DNA from: Amphiura filiformis | Lineage: Eukaryota > Echinodermata > Ophiuroidea > Amphilepidida > Amphiuridae | DNA length: 64,000 nucleotides | Direction: 5' to 3' | Assembly (NCBI RefSeq): GCF_039555335.1 | Contig: NW_027305495.1 | Coordinates: 1,116,001-1,180,000 of the forward strand | Part shown: in pieces, positions 21,596-32,967 of the stretch | How the letters are laid out: every line of letters starts with the position of its first letter | How positions within the stretch are numbered: position 1 is the stretch's first letter | Made by a program: the position numbers and the translations under genes | The notes under the pieces: generated by a model | Told to the model about the DNA's origin: nothing | Database searches by the model: none | What the model saw: the letters and a program-made list of their open reading frames with translations, nothing else

Positions 21596-22508
21596 CTCAT
21601 CTGAAGTAGATTTCATGAAGTTGTCATACATGATTGTTACTATATCGTCGTAGAATTCACTGACCCTGTCTGGTATGCCCTTTTTGCCATTCGTTGCAAC
21701 CCAGTACCACGAAATCAACAATACCATTAATGGAGTAGAAATATCCAATAACAGTTTATTGTCGTCGATATAATGAAGCAATCTCTTTCCTAATGCTATT
21801 GTTGTCAGATCTGTGGGATTCTGTCCGAAGAGTTTCTTAACGTAAATTCTAACATCCGAGCGCTTCATCTTTTGTAACTCTAAGCGTCTATATACAGGAA
21901 TCTCTGATATAAGTTCCTTTTCCATCCAAGGTCTTGTCGTCACAAGGACGCAGCACTCACGATATTGTTTGAATCGTATGATCTCTACAAGGTTCCCAGT
22001 AATTTCGTGTTTGAATAAATCAGGAGGAGCTTCATCTAACCCGTCAAATACGATAACAACCTCTTTACCTAGAGTATGAATGACTTTCCCAAGTGTAGAC
22101 CTATCCACATTCGAAGACAGCAACTGCGAACAGATAAAATCTTCAATATTGCTGGTATATTTTAAAGTTGCTAATTGAATAATGAATAACAATTGTACGT
22201 CTTTGAGGGAGACAGACTAGATTGATGACACCAGTCAAAGGCCAATTTGGAACAGAATGTAGACTTTCCTTGACCCGGATTGCCTGTCAGTATATAACGT
22301 GCATCTTCCTCGCTCTCGAAAATCTCTTGATATGATTCCAAACGCTCTTTTATCGGTCGCATCCCAGGTATCGTAATGTCAATAGTCACTGGTACGTAGA
22401 TGCGATCTAAGTCCACATAATTTCCAGGTTGCCATGGATACATTTGCTTTTTGCAGTAACTTTTCAGGTAGTATTTCCTTAAATCTGCAGCTATTGATTG
22501 CACCAAGT
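21596..22508 (-). pseudogene. NLR copy 1 exon 6: NACHT domain, 1-base deletion
   Basis: A NACHT NTPase exon with donor gag|gtaaga and acceptor tttcag. Visible motifs: Walker A GNPGQGKST, Walker B VVIVFDGLDEAPP, sensor LVTTRPW and the STPLMVLLISWYW region. A run that is gagggg in copy 2 is gaggg here (near 22209). It shifts the frame, so the exon reads as two overlapping frames (about 22171-22508 and 21596-22192). Length is 913 bp against 914 bp in copy 2. Confidence 0.9.
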
Positions 22509-22665
22509 CTGAAAACAAGAACATAATGAAAGTGAATGTATTCATGTTAGAAAATTAATATATTAGTAACAATGCAACCTGTAGACTAGACCAAAGAATA
22601 CAATTGATGAATGATCACAATATCTTGATTATTTGATATTTAAGAAAGAACGTTTTTAGACTTAC

Positions 22666-22815
22666 CGTTGTAATTTTCTTGAGTGTCAGAGAGAGTTACA
22701 GGTTCAGATTCACGAATGTCTTCATTGACATTAGTTTGGTTTAAAGACACAAGGGGTTCATTTGGCAATTCGGTGTGAGGACTGGTAGCATCTGGTCCTT
22801 CATCAGCATTAACAG
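22666..22815 (-). CDS. NLR copy 1 exon 5: acidic linker before NACHT
   Basis: A 150-bp phase 1-1 exon (acceptor ttaacttag, donor cg|gtaagt) of 50 residues, rich in Glu, Asp, Asn and Thr (PHTELPNEPLVS, EDIRESE). Probably disordered. The counterpart at 61266-61397 is 18 bp shorter and keeps the PHTEL and EDIRES parts. Confidence 0.75.
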
Positions 22816-22884
22816 CTAAGTTAATATAATAAAATTGATAAATACATATTACCCTATTCATATTAGACATTAGAACTTTATTTC

Positions 22885-23035
22885 ATATTCGACATAGCGG
22901 AACTTAATTCATATTCAACATAGCGGGCCTTCGACATAGCGAACCTTCTTTATATCCGACATAGTGAACTGGTAATGGAAATTACCAGTTCGACACAGCG
23001 AACCTTCGACATTGCAAACTTTCGCCATAACGGGC
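22885..23035. repeat. Minisatellite of ttcgacatagcgaacc units
   Basis: About seven degenerate units (cgacatagcggaact, caacatagcgggcc, cgacatagcgaacc, cgacacagcgaacc). Located in NLR copy 1 intron 4, with a small ggtaatggaaattacc palindrome. Confidence 0.6.
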
Positions 23036-23130
23036 GTACACCATATTGTTCCACTCTACTTATTTATGATGAGCGGCTTTTACAGCTACATTTTTGGCTA
23101 ATTTAGGCATAGATTATCAGATTTACGTAC

Positions 23131-23259
23131 CTTGTTCAATGGTGTGCTCTTCACAAGGAGAATCTTCAACAAAATGCATTTGACATAGAAACCCCATACA
23201 GTCAGGACATGCTACGAATACTTCTTCGGCACAACCATGGACTTGACCCAGTTGCACTT
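23131..23259 (-). CDS. NLR copy 1 exon 4: B-box-like zinc finger
   Basis: A 129-bp phase 1-1 exon with donor caag|gtacgt and inferred acceptor ttccgggag. It encodes a compact Cys/His array: C-x7-C-x2-C-x4-C-x2-H-x6-C-x2-H (GCAEE, CPDC, FLCQMH, PCEEH). The spacing matches a B-box zinc finger, except that the second ligand of the first pair is unclear. Unit 2 carries the same exon at 63938, conserving CQ-x-H and C-x2-H up to the window end. B-boxes are usual in TRIM proteins and mediate assembly. Confidence 0.7.
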
Positions 23260-24273
23260 CTCCCGGAAGGGAACCGATAATTGAAACATTTTGTTCATAT
23301 GCGTTAAATCATGTAAGATCATAAATTGATTTCTTAATGACATGTTCGTTGATCGACTATATGCTGCAAGGTCATATTTCGAAAGCAGTGCATATTATTT
23401 ATTATTTATTCATTAATTTTATTTCTTAGTAGGTATTATTTAATATTTTAATCACCCATTTGACAGCGCTCACAGCAAATGTAAAAGAACCGTGTCACAA
23501 AAAATGAAAATTTCGAACATTTATTGATATGAGGTGTGTGAATTGTAAGGTTCTAACTGATATTCTGGTGTGTTTGCAATATATCCGTTTTAAATTCACA
23601 AAAAACAAATACAAAACAAAAGACATTCAAAAGACATTCTAAAGCTTTGAAAATAAGAATTTCAAAACTATCATCATCACCAAAAATTACCAAAGCATCA
23701 ATTAGAACCAGGGATCTACTACGAAGGGATAGGCTTCTGAAATCACGTGACGAAACCGAAATATGTATCCTAGGTCGGACAATAGGCGGATTAGCGGCCA
23801 TTTTGTCTTCGACATGATTTTATTCACGTGTCCTTACACTTTAGTACACAAATATATAAGTTAACAGGCTTACAATATTAAAATTATATTTTGAATATAC
23901 AATATATTCTGTAGTAAATCGATCAAATGACGGTGATTGTTCAGGTATTATATGCTTGATAAAATTAAACTGTCTGACCAGCTAGTATTCTCCTCCGCCG
24001 TCAGTGTGATTCCAGACACACCACGTACCGTGTTGCGAAGGTGGAGGAGACTAAAGCTGTATTGACGAACACGCATGCGTTAAAAAATATGTAGCCTAGG
24101 TCGAACATTAGCATGACGTAGTTTCCGGCATTGTTCCTATGCACTTTCACCTGTTAGAACCTTGTAATTTTTAGCTCACTAGATAACATGCGCATTTTCA
24201 TAGCGTGAAATATTGGCGTGTTTCGGGGCTTCTGAAAATGGGTCACATGTTTATTTCTGCAATAGCTACACAC

Positions 24274-24403
24274 CTGATAGAGAGGCTTTGTTCGTCTGTA
24301 GCGATTCCTCTTGCTTCATTTGAAGAATAATATCTTTCCCGATAGGGTGCACGGTATCCTTATCAATATGCACTTGGGTGTAGGGGGTGACATTTGTCTT
24401 AAT
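24274..24403 (-). CDS. NLR copy 1 exon 3: linker
   Basis: A 130-bp exon, too short to stand out as an ORF. It is placed by its acceptor (aatttcag), donor (tcag|gtgtgt) and phases: it begins in phase 0, matching exon 2, and ends in phase 1, matching exon 4. It encodes 43 residues including VTPYTQVHIDKDTVH and a KQEE stretch. No domain recognised. Confidence 0.65.
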
Positions 24404-25122
24404 CTGAAATTAATAACCGACACAAAATGAAATAGAAATGTCATTGCAATTGCAGTGATACATAAAATGTCAAATCTCTCAAATAGATCAATTTCATGGC
24501 AATTCAATAATAGACCAACGGTCAGTGTACCTGTGCACTTACGCGTTATTTCAAAGGACACATTATTTGCAAGGCTGATAAAAGATCACATTCCTCACAA
24601 AATACCAACCAAAATTATTGATTCAAACCCCAGAAAACTGCTTTAATTATAGGTCCCGGCGTATGAATCTTTATACATAGACATACTTACGCCCAAAAAG
24701 CCGACGTAAGTTTCGGTGTTAGAAGCAATTGGCGACCTTGAAACTTACGAATGTTAGAATATTTGCAGTACGTTATCAAAAATGTTTTTGAATGATATAT
24801 AAACGTTTTATACCCTTTATACGCCCTTTATATAACCCGACATTTAAACGTTTTCTGTCAACCTTTTCTAACCCTTTGCGAATAATGTCGAAAACGTTCT
24901 GTGTTTGCTGGGTTAGTTATGTTTGGTTTGGGAGTTAAAATGTCCAAAACATTCACTCTGTTTCCAACGATACAGATCTTTCAGAGATAGCCTGTATATG
25001 CAATGCAGACGAACGGCGTAAGTATAGTGCAGGGCAATACATTCAGAAATAGTGTAAACCCATTGTTATGGTAATTAATTTAGTTACATCACTACTTCTA
25101 CGGCGAATTACGTCAGACGTAC

Positions 25123-25302
25123 CTCTATCAATTTGTTGCGCAATTCGTCTGCTGATTGTTGTGTGAAATACTGACGTCCTAAACTTTCAAGTCCGTCCAC
25201 GAGATCTGTGATGTCTTTCCAAAATGCGTTAAATGTCAGATCATCAAGTTGAAGTTTGTTTCTTACTTCGAAATGAGCAAGCATATTCCGAATAGAAAAA
25301 AC
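25123..25302 (-). CDS. NLR copy 1 exon 2: HEPN-like domain with Rx4H motif
   Basis: A 180-bp phase 0-0 exon (acceptor cctttacag, donor gag|gtacgt) of 60 codons. It begins VFSIRNMLAHFE, giving the R-N-x3-H motif shared by HEPN domains, followed by LTFNAFWKDITDLVDGLESLG, the helical end typical of DZIP3-like HEPN domains. In HEPN RNases this Arg/His pair is catalytic. Whether this one cuts RNA is unknown. The exon joins exon 1 in frame. Confidence 0.75.
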
Positions 25303-25513
25303 CTGTAAAGGTATAACATAAATCAAAATTTCAGTTATTTCGCTCCAAAAATGCGTTGAACGTGTGGTTATTAGGCTGTAATTTCTTTTTTACCTCCAAA
25401 TGAGGTAAGATATTTCGAATATGGAAATCTATGTACCAAAGAATATTTCATTTGTATACGATGACGCGAAATCACAATTATGTTAAATTTATAATTATAG
25501 TCACAATTTTTAC

Positions 25514-25969
25514 CTTCATTATTTGTTCAAATACAGATTGATCGCCGCCATGAAATCCCTTAAATTTACTCATAATCATGAGTAATGAAGCTGCATCAAA
25601 ATCCGCCAAGATTGAGAAAGTCTTCTTGGCTGGTATCCGAAGTACAAAGAGTTTGATGACTTCCAAAGGATCTTTGCTGAATAACGTTGGATTGACATTA
25701 GTCCATTGTAAAGATCCATACGATGGGTATACCTGAGCTTCGATGTCTGCCACCCAGTCAATGCATCTCTGACACGCTTTGTTTTTGATGGAGGGTTTCT
25801 TGTTTTGTGGACATTGGTTAGGAGTGGCACAAGCTTGAATAGTTTGCTTGGTTTGATAATGCCAAGTATCAATTGCATGTTGAAGACTTGGAAGTACATC
25901 CTCCAATATGGTTTGTATTGCAGCTATGCAAGTCATAAAATTGTTATATGATTTTGGACCCATTTTCAT
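25514..25969 (-). CDS. NLR copy 1 exon 1: HEPN/CXorf38-like domain, first part
   Basis: An open exon of 152 codons starting at an ATG (25967-25969) and ending AAG|GTAAAA. An in-frame TAG lies seven codons upstream of the ATG. A possible acceptor (tatgcag) ends one base before the ATG, suggesting a non-coding first exon. The protein has a CQRCIDW motif, LQWTNVNP, PLEVIKLF and DAASLLMIM. This order resembles the animal CXorf38 family and related HEPN-type N-termini of invertebrate receptors. The assignment rests on remembered family features, not on a search. Confidence 0.7.
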
Positions 25970-25970
25970 C

Positions 25971-27269
25971 CTGCATACGAATACTATCTATAAACATGGT
26001 AAATATAGAAGAAGGTGTAGAAGTGAAATAATATTGTTATCTATTTTACTAATTAATTTAAGGTGATATGGAATCAAAAGAAAATGGCTTTGTTTTGGGG
26101 AAATTCAGTGTTGTACTTTTTTTTATTTTCATCGATGTGTATAATCATGGACGTATAATAAGCCCGGGATAATACGAAGGACTGGGAACCGCTAGCTCTT
26201 TTATTGTCCCTATGATCGTTCACCGGTGCACCGGTGCAGCAAGCATAATCTCAGCCGACTATCCAGTTACCATACGGAATAAAACAAATGCTTTATCGGG
26301 TTCAGTGCTTCACTGGTACCCTAATCGTTGCTTTGTTTCAAGTAGCAAATATTGATTGGATTGCTCAACCAAGCGCGCCTTCGGAAAATTCAGAAAATTC
26401 AGAACAGGCCGTTGGCATCCGAGATTGTTTGGCACTAATATCATGTATTATTAGCATGTGTCCAATTCTTACTTAAATAACATATTGTTATTAAAATGAT
26501 GTCGTGATCTTGCTAATAATATCTGCAGACATACCTTGATTTGAATTCTATTTTGGGTTGAATGCGCAATAAATAGCTGTTAAATGATCGGCTTTCCACA
26601 GTATACAATTCGTTATAAAATAAATGTAACCGTTCAATTTATTGTGTGTAAACTTCAAGTTTTTATGTGACTTTTTAGCATCTTAAGTCCCGAGCTCAGT
26701 GAAATCTACCTATCTGGTGGTGTCAAATTCTAAACCCCGTCTGTATGATAGAATTATATTTAAAAAAAATCGAATTCTAACAGATGTGCAGCAAACCAAG
26801 ATTTATCAGCATTTAAAAGAGATGCTAATTGACAAAGATATAAAATCGAGTATAATGACAATTGACCACATGTAACCCAGTCGCGAATCTTACAATCAAG
26901 GAGGTGACACTAAATTTAATATGATACTAATTTTTTGTTATAACCAACTGGTACACGAAATAGCTTATTACCTATACAGAAATGTGATTATCAGCCTTCA
27001 CTCAGCAAAATGACATGCCCGGCATATGCAGCCATTCTCCATCTGGGTAACATGACTGTCGCCCTCAATACGTCTGGGCACAAATTTAAATAACAATACG
27101 CTATTTACATATCAATGCGGCCTCATGCTAATGAAAGCTGCCCCATCCAGGAGTTCATCTATGCTTACAATTCTGGTCCGCGCGATTTCCTGAGAATCCA
27201 CGTCACTGCAACCTTTGACCTCAGTCAGACTAGCCCAATTTTTGGTTCATTAGCGCTTTAACATCGTAG
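25971..27269. other. 5' flank of NLR copy 1
   Basis: The region upstream of the first recognised NLR exon. No further exon, TATA box or repeat stands out. The receptor promoter and any non-coding first exon should be here. Confidence 0.4.
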
Positions 27270-27441
27270 TCAATTCAGTATCGAAGTTACGTAATGTTAC
27301 TATGCCAACGGGATCACGCGCCAGAGTAATGAACTACGATCGAAACAATCACCACACAAAGTATATGGTACTCGAAGGATATAAAAATAGCGTGATCCGG
27401 TAACCAAGAGAATTACGTAACCACTTCGATGCTGAATATTG
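27270..27441. mobile_element. Hairpin MITE family H
   Basis: Inverted ends ttcagtatcgaagtta and ttcagcatcgaagtgg (inverted). The interior has cgatcgaaacaatc and cacaaagtatatggtac, as in the copy at 9524. Confidence 0.5.
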
Positions 27442-27579
27442 TGTGATTTTCTTTACCTACTTATAAAATCAATAATTCATGCCCACACCACTCCACGCCA
27501 TACAGAAATTCTCCCAGTCACATTTCCCCAATATGAAATTTAAAAAAGTAAAATTTAAATTTTGCTTCTTTTAAAATTT

Positions 27580-27669
27580 GGCAGAGGCGGGGTTCGAACT
27601 CACGGCGCGCCGCGGCGCCGCTTATAATGCTCTATGAGCCTAGCGCCTTAGACCACTCGACCACTTGTC
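27580..27669 (-). tRNA. tRNA-Leu-like pseudogene
   Basis: Read on the minus strand, tggtcgagtggtctaaggc matches the D-arm/A-box of tRNA-Leu and gagttcgaacc is a B-box. A long GC-rich variable arm is present and the length (90 nt) fits a type II tRNA. Acceptor and anticodon stems do not pair, so I call it a pseudogene or SINE head. Confidence 0.4.
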
Positions 27670-29124
27670 TTCATGGAATTCATTTGAAACTTATTTGAAG
27701 ATATAATCGCAACTTCAATATAGGCATACCACGTGACAAGCAAAAGCAGAAAACGTACCAGATTTTGGAATGTTATTTGCCTAAATACATTAATGTGTAT
27801 TAATAGCGCTCAATTGTTGTTAATCCGACCATAAACATGATAAATGCGCGTCTATATGGACAATACATGATATCGATTTTGACACGTGCTCTCACGGTGT
27901 CAGTACATTTCCATGGTCAGTAAAATACTATAGAGGAACCTACCATTTTTCTTGTATACACGTTCGATGTTTTTATCAATTACATAAAAATTCCATTTTA
28001 GACCCCAAATGTTTTTTTTTTTTTTTTAAGATTAGATTACCATAAAAACGAAACAGTAATCTTTTGCCGGGTCTAATGTAATATTCACATAGGATTTTCA
28101 ACGTTTTTTCTATCCTTATTCTTGCTCAATTAAAAAAATTTTTGGCGTATATAAAATTGAAATAAAATTCTCTGCCTCTTAAACGGCATCAAATGCGCCA
28201 TAATTGGGTATCACGAATCGTTATATATGATGTGCAGCTAATATTCATATTTTCTTTTATACAGAGGATGCTTCAGTTTTGACAGGAAAATTTTTTTCTT
28301 GAAAACCCTCTCACTCGGTTATTTTAAAAAGGTAACCACGCTTCCCTAGAATGTGCAATAAATTAGCATTAAAATTTTTCTTATTCTAACAGCAAGCGTT
28401 TCTAGAATGTATTTTGGCGAAATGTGGTGTGATTCATGCCGGGAGCCAAGTAACATTATGTCTGATTAATGCCGATTGATATTTTTTCACACAAGGACGC
28501 GCCATGATACAAGGTCACGTGAGGTGCGAAGGTTTTTGTGACTTTAAATACTTGTATTTAATTTCTTATATCTGTCGCGCATTTCCTTCGTATTATTGCT
28601 AGTAAGTCCTAATTTCGACATCACTATAGCAAATAGTCATTCCCTTATCAAATTAGAAGACTTTCTTGGAAATACAAATGTGTGATTTGCTCCACATCGA
28701 CGCCCTCAATTTTTCTCGAATCTCTACTTTTTGCATGATTGTAATGCCCAATGGTGTACTAAAATACCACGTTTTTATAATAAGCCCGGAGATATGCAGT
28801 TTTATTCCGAACACCTCTCGTACATTTGTGTATCATTGAATCAGCGACGTATAAACTGCGTGTATATCGCTATTTGTCTTACGACTTATTTATACGTCCC
28901 AGCTGCGTGAAGCTCAATAACGATCGGCGAGCTAATACACGCATTGACGATAATTACAGGCGCTGGAATGATATAGAAATTATCTTCGTTTTACCTCATT
29001 AATTTTGTTGGCTCGAAATTAAAAGGGGACATAATGTGAAAACTAACATTTTGTGGAAAACAAATAAGAATCTATTCTTGATTAAAATGGCACATTATTG
29101 CTTTAAATTTCACATTCAACATGT

Positions 29125-30331
29125 GAAGAGCTTATTTCCAAACCGTGTTAAGTCCACCCACCTTCAAAATTGAGATTTTGATGAAAATTGGTAGTGAGTA
29201 ACTAGGGCTACCCAGCAATGTGTGTGTTTTTTTCCAAAATTAGTCAAGTCCCGAAATATTGACACACAAAGTATCGATTTTTTTCCAAAACGTGTTAAGT
29301 CCAATCCAGTTTGGTAGCAAACTGTGTTAAGTCCACGAACAATGCCCTTGTGGGCAGCTTGTAGGCAGGTAGCACGGCATAGGGCTTCCAATAGTTAATC
29401 GCCCAAGTTCTGCATGATTGATAACATTGCCTTGCTATGCGTCTTCGTTCTTGTTTGGTCCCGAGACTAGTATACCTGAATTTGCCGTGGTCTGCATAAG
29501 AAGTTGTTTTTTTTTTTTTTTTAATAATTAGTAGGCCTAGCTTGTATAGGCTTTCTTAAATATTTGATAGATACCTCCAGAAAGACATGAAAAAGATGGG
29601 AAGGGGAAGAGGGGGAGGTTGTGATGGTAGAATTTATGTTAGGATGGTGATTAGTTTTTCATATTATTATTTTGTATGATTATCTAAATGTGCTACTAAA
29701 TTCAAGGTATTAATTTAAAGACTTAAAAACTAACCGCTGTCAATATGATATTAGGGTGGCAGCATGGGGGAGGGGGAATTGTGATATCTGATAATGTGAT
29801 AAAACAAGTGGGTATTTCGGGTCATCACTTATTGTCAGTGAAATGATGTTTATTCAATTCTGAGAAATGCAATACAACTCAGTTTTGAATTTTGAACTAT
29901 TTTAAACATCAAATTTTGGTAAAAATGGTTGGGAGGAGGGGTTCAAGATGCAAGGTGTTTTGTGTCAAAAGTGTGTTTTATAGTAGAGAGAATCACATGT
30001 TGTATGTTTTTAATAAATTTGTTATCCTTTAAGACTAGTTTGAGAAAAATATGGTATGTTTTGTGTCAAAATGTGTTAAGTCCATGCCAGAAATTGCGTT
30101 TTGTGTCAAAACGTGTTAAGTCCATGCTATTTTTAAAACAAATTAATTCATTAAAAAAAATCAAAAGTCTCTAGATTTTAACTTAACATGTTTTTATGGT
30201 CCTATATATGTCACCTTCACTTCACTGTAATTTTATAGAAATCGAACTTTATTTCATTGCCATAAAGAAAATTCCTGATTTTCTTCAAAGTGAATCTTGT
30301 GGACTTAACACGGTTTGGAAATAAGCTCTTC
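29125..30331. mobile_element. DNA element with 33-bp inverted termini and repeated internal motif
   Basis: Termini gaagagcttatttccaaacc (continuing gtgttaagtccac), inverted at 30299-30331. The motif aaaccgtgttaagtccac or close variants recurs at 29140, 29287, 29319, 30067 and 30107. No transposase frame. Related by this motif to family P. Confidence 0.6.
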
Positions 30332-31955
30332 ATGTTCAAAAAATAAAGTAAGCACTTACCTACAAACTAACGCAGGGTGGTACCCATGAACAATAGCGAA
30401 GTTGTTCGAACTGGTGCTCTAATTGCGAAACGTCTACAGCGTGATCCATTTACAGTCATGGCGTTGAGCGTTACGTTGTCGCCATTCGATTTGAACACAT
30501 GTAGCGATGACATGTCGGGCAAAAGAGCGAAGTAAAAATGCTACATTTTCTTCAGTAAATACTTTTGTAAGGATAAAAACAGCCAATTTTCGCCCATTAT
30601 TTTAGGGTGTTGTTGCATGCATCGTCATCAGTCGTTCCAAGCTGCACGTATACCAGTGGACTTTGACTATGTACATTATACATGATAAAGGTAGACTCTG
30701 CAATACGAGATATGATGGTCCATGCGATATGCGGCTAAAATTTAAAAAAAAATCATTTAAAAAGAAATGGGGCGCCCAATGGGATATTTGATGTGCTGTC
30801 AGCTTGAAATGTAACCGTTTGGATACCATTTACTTAGTAAACAAAGTAAGATTATGAAATTCAAGGCATATATTCCAGTGGGAGAGGTGTAAAATGGTAC
30901 TGCATAGGATGCAAGAGGATTGGTTTCAAATAAAGGGAATGAAGCTCATACAGGTTACCGTACCATTTCCATTACTATTGTTAGGCAATCATGGTATATC
31001 ATGTTGGGGGAAGGGGCGTTATTGGAGCAGAATTATAATACTTAAAATATAGCTTTGCATATTGAATACTTCTGGATTGTTTTCCAAATAATAATTTTAT
31101 AGAAATCGAACTTTATTTCATTGCCATAAAGAAAATTCCTGATTTTCTTCAAAGTGAATCTTGTGGACTTAACACGGTTTGGAAATAAGCTCTTCATGTT
31201 CAAAAATAAAGTAAGCACTTACCTACAAACTAACGCAGGGTGGTACCCATGAACAATAGCGAAGTTGTTCGAACTGGTGCTCTAATTGCGAAACGTCTAC
31301 AGCGTGATCCATTTACAGTCATGGCGTTGAGCGTTACGTTGTCGCCATTCGATTTGAACACATGTAGCGATGACATGTCGGGCAAAAGAGCGAAGTAAAA
31401 ATGCTACATTTTCTTCAGTAAATACTTTTGTAAGGATAAAAACAGCCAATTTTCGCCCATTATTTTAGGGTGTTGTTGCATGCATCGTCATCAGTCGTTC
31501 CAAGCTGCACGTATACCAGTGGACTTTGACTATGTACATTATACATGATAAAGGTAGACTCTGCAATACGAGATATGATGGTCCATGCGATATGCGGCTA
31601 AAATTTAAAAAAAAATCATTTAAAAAGAAATGGGGCGCCCAATGGGATATTTGATGTGCTGTCAGCTTGAAATGTAACCGTTTGGATACCATTTACTTAG
31701 TAAACAAAGTAAGATTATGAAATTCAAGGCATATATTCCAGTGGGAGAGGTGTAAAATGGTACTGCATAGGATGCAAGAGGATTGGTTTCAAATAAAGGG
31801 AATGAAGCTCATACAGGTTACCGTACCATTTCCATTACTATTGTTAGGCAATCATGGTATATCATGTTGGGGGAAGGGGCGTTATTGGAGCAGAATTATA
31901 ATACTTAAAATATAGCTTTGCATATTGAATACTTCTGGATTGTTTTCCAAACAGG
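30231..31955 (+). repeat. Direct tandem duplication, 863-bp unit, nearly identical
   Basis: Bases 30231-31092 recur at 31093-31955 with only about one indel seen by eye. The unit includes the right terminus of the preceding element and about 620 bp beyond. A minus-strand frame in it (reading FALLPDMSSLHVFKSNGDN, then more to a stop) is open for about 60 codons, but I cannot assign it. Confidence 0.9.
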
Positions 31956-32267
31956 AGTATTTATTTCGCATGAGTGACTGCATTGGTAAAGGAGACAAGA
32001 ATAAATAATCTGAACGAGTGTTATTTAGTGAATTTTTATTTAATCAATACTGAAAAAGATAAGAATATACACATTAAGATAACAATGTTTTTATTTCGAA
32101 ACACCAATGAAAATGAAGTTTAAGTTAACATTAACAATGACCTGTGGCCGGACACGATGCACAACAATTCAAAACCGACGACGATCAATTAGAGGTCAAT
32201 GTCCATTTATCATCTGAACAGTTGTGTTGAGCTTGGTCTCAGATCTCGGCTTCTCTCCTCATATGAT

Positions 32268-32440
32268 CTTACCGGACTTTCGGTTACTCGCTCTTTTAGA
32301 AAAGCTGGGATGCTTCATTTGCCATAGGTGCTCCCAAACTATGCAATTCCAAAGAGATGGAATGGGCTCAAGCGCATCCTCGGTCCTGATGTGACCAGGA
32401 TCAAGCAAACTGTTCATGCAAAGCTGAAAAGCTTTTGAAT
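32268..32440 (-). CDS. Possible orphan exon, unknown
   Basis: A phase 1-1 frame between acceptor tgcaaaccag and donor tccg|gtaaga encodes AYSKAFQLCMNSLLDPGHIR, then a segment with WNCIVWEHLWQMKHPSF. The composition looks protein-like, but no partner exons were found. It may be a transposon-protein remnant. Confidence 0.3.
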
Positions 32441-32967
32441 ATGCTGGTTTGCATGGAGAGCAAAGAAAAAAATTAAATAAAAAAGAGCAAGGATAAGAAA
32501 GGCAAACCCTCCGTCCCAAAATGATCATGATCGAGAAAAATGAAATTGAATATGCTACAAATACGACATGTTTTGGTGAAAACTACTGGTTCCCGATGCG
32601 CCAGCGGAGGGAAATATTGGACCAGCAGTTTTCAGTAATTCCCCTCATAGCATGTTGTATTTTGTATACCGTACTATTTCCCCAATATAACAGCTTTTAA
32701 AATAAGTCCCTTTTTCACTGATGAGTAAATAAGCTACGTTTCTATCATAGCAACCTCATTCTAAAAACATACAGGCCTAATCTTTTATCACTAATAAAGC
32801 CAATTCTTATCATAAAATGTTCCGCGCATGCGTAAGTGTAATTAGTAGCAACGGCTTATTATATTTTTTGTCATTATATTTTTTTATTAGAAAAAGCAAA
32901 TATAGATATAAATATAAATATAATCAAGCAACGGCTTATTATCGTGAACGGCTTATTATCGTGTTAA

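Larger units (their letters stand above)
2587..25969. repeat. Segmental duplication, unit 1
   Basis: Sequence from 2587 onward recurs in the same order from 37918 onward. The shared blocks include a LINE 3' part, the cysteine-module exon (5159/46424), the mucin exon (11003/48733), the two discoidin exons (13653/50206 and 15772/52395) and NLR exons 9 to 4 (18317/54306 to 23131/63938). The left junction is sharp, inside the LINE at 2587/37918. The right limit cannot be seen because unit 2 leaves the window, but homology reaches at least exon 4 near 23195. I extended the feature to the first NLR exon by inference only. Most length differences between the units are explained by transposons inserted in one unit. 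Confidence 0.85.
18317..25969 (-). pseudogene. HEPN-like / B-box-like / NACHT / LRR receptor, copy 1 (frameshifted)
   Basis: Nine minus-strand exons have compatible junctions: 25514-25969, 25123-25302, 24274-24403, 23131-23259, 22666-22815, 21596-22508, 21275-21385, 18877-20518 and 18317-18386. Read together they describe an NLR of roughly 1,260 residues: HEPN-like domain with RNMLAH, linker, B-box-like zinc finger, acidic linker, NACHT ATPase, winged helix, LRRs and a short tail. Against copy 2 the NACHT exon lacks one base near 22209 and the LRR exon lacks about 25 bases near 20235-20250. Each change breaks the frame, so no full receptor can be made. The N-terminal exons 1-5 are intact and could still encode a HEPN/B-box fragment. 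Cytosolic location is inferred from the family and the lack of a signal peptide. Confidence 0.85.

Noticed and set aside
27580-27669. Functional tRNA-Leu
   Set aside because: A and B boxes match, but acceptor and anticodon stems do not pair.
30602-30829. Two identical 75-codon minus-strand frames (also 31465-31692)
   Set aside because: Identity is due to the recent tandem duplication, not to coding constraint. Composition is random-like.
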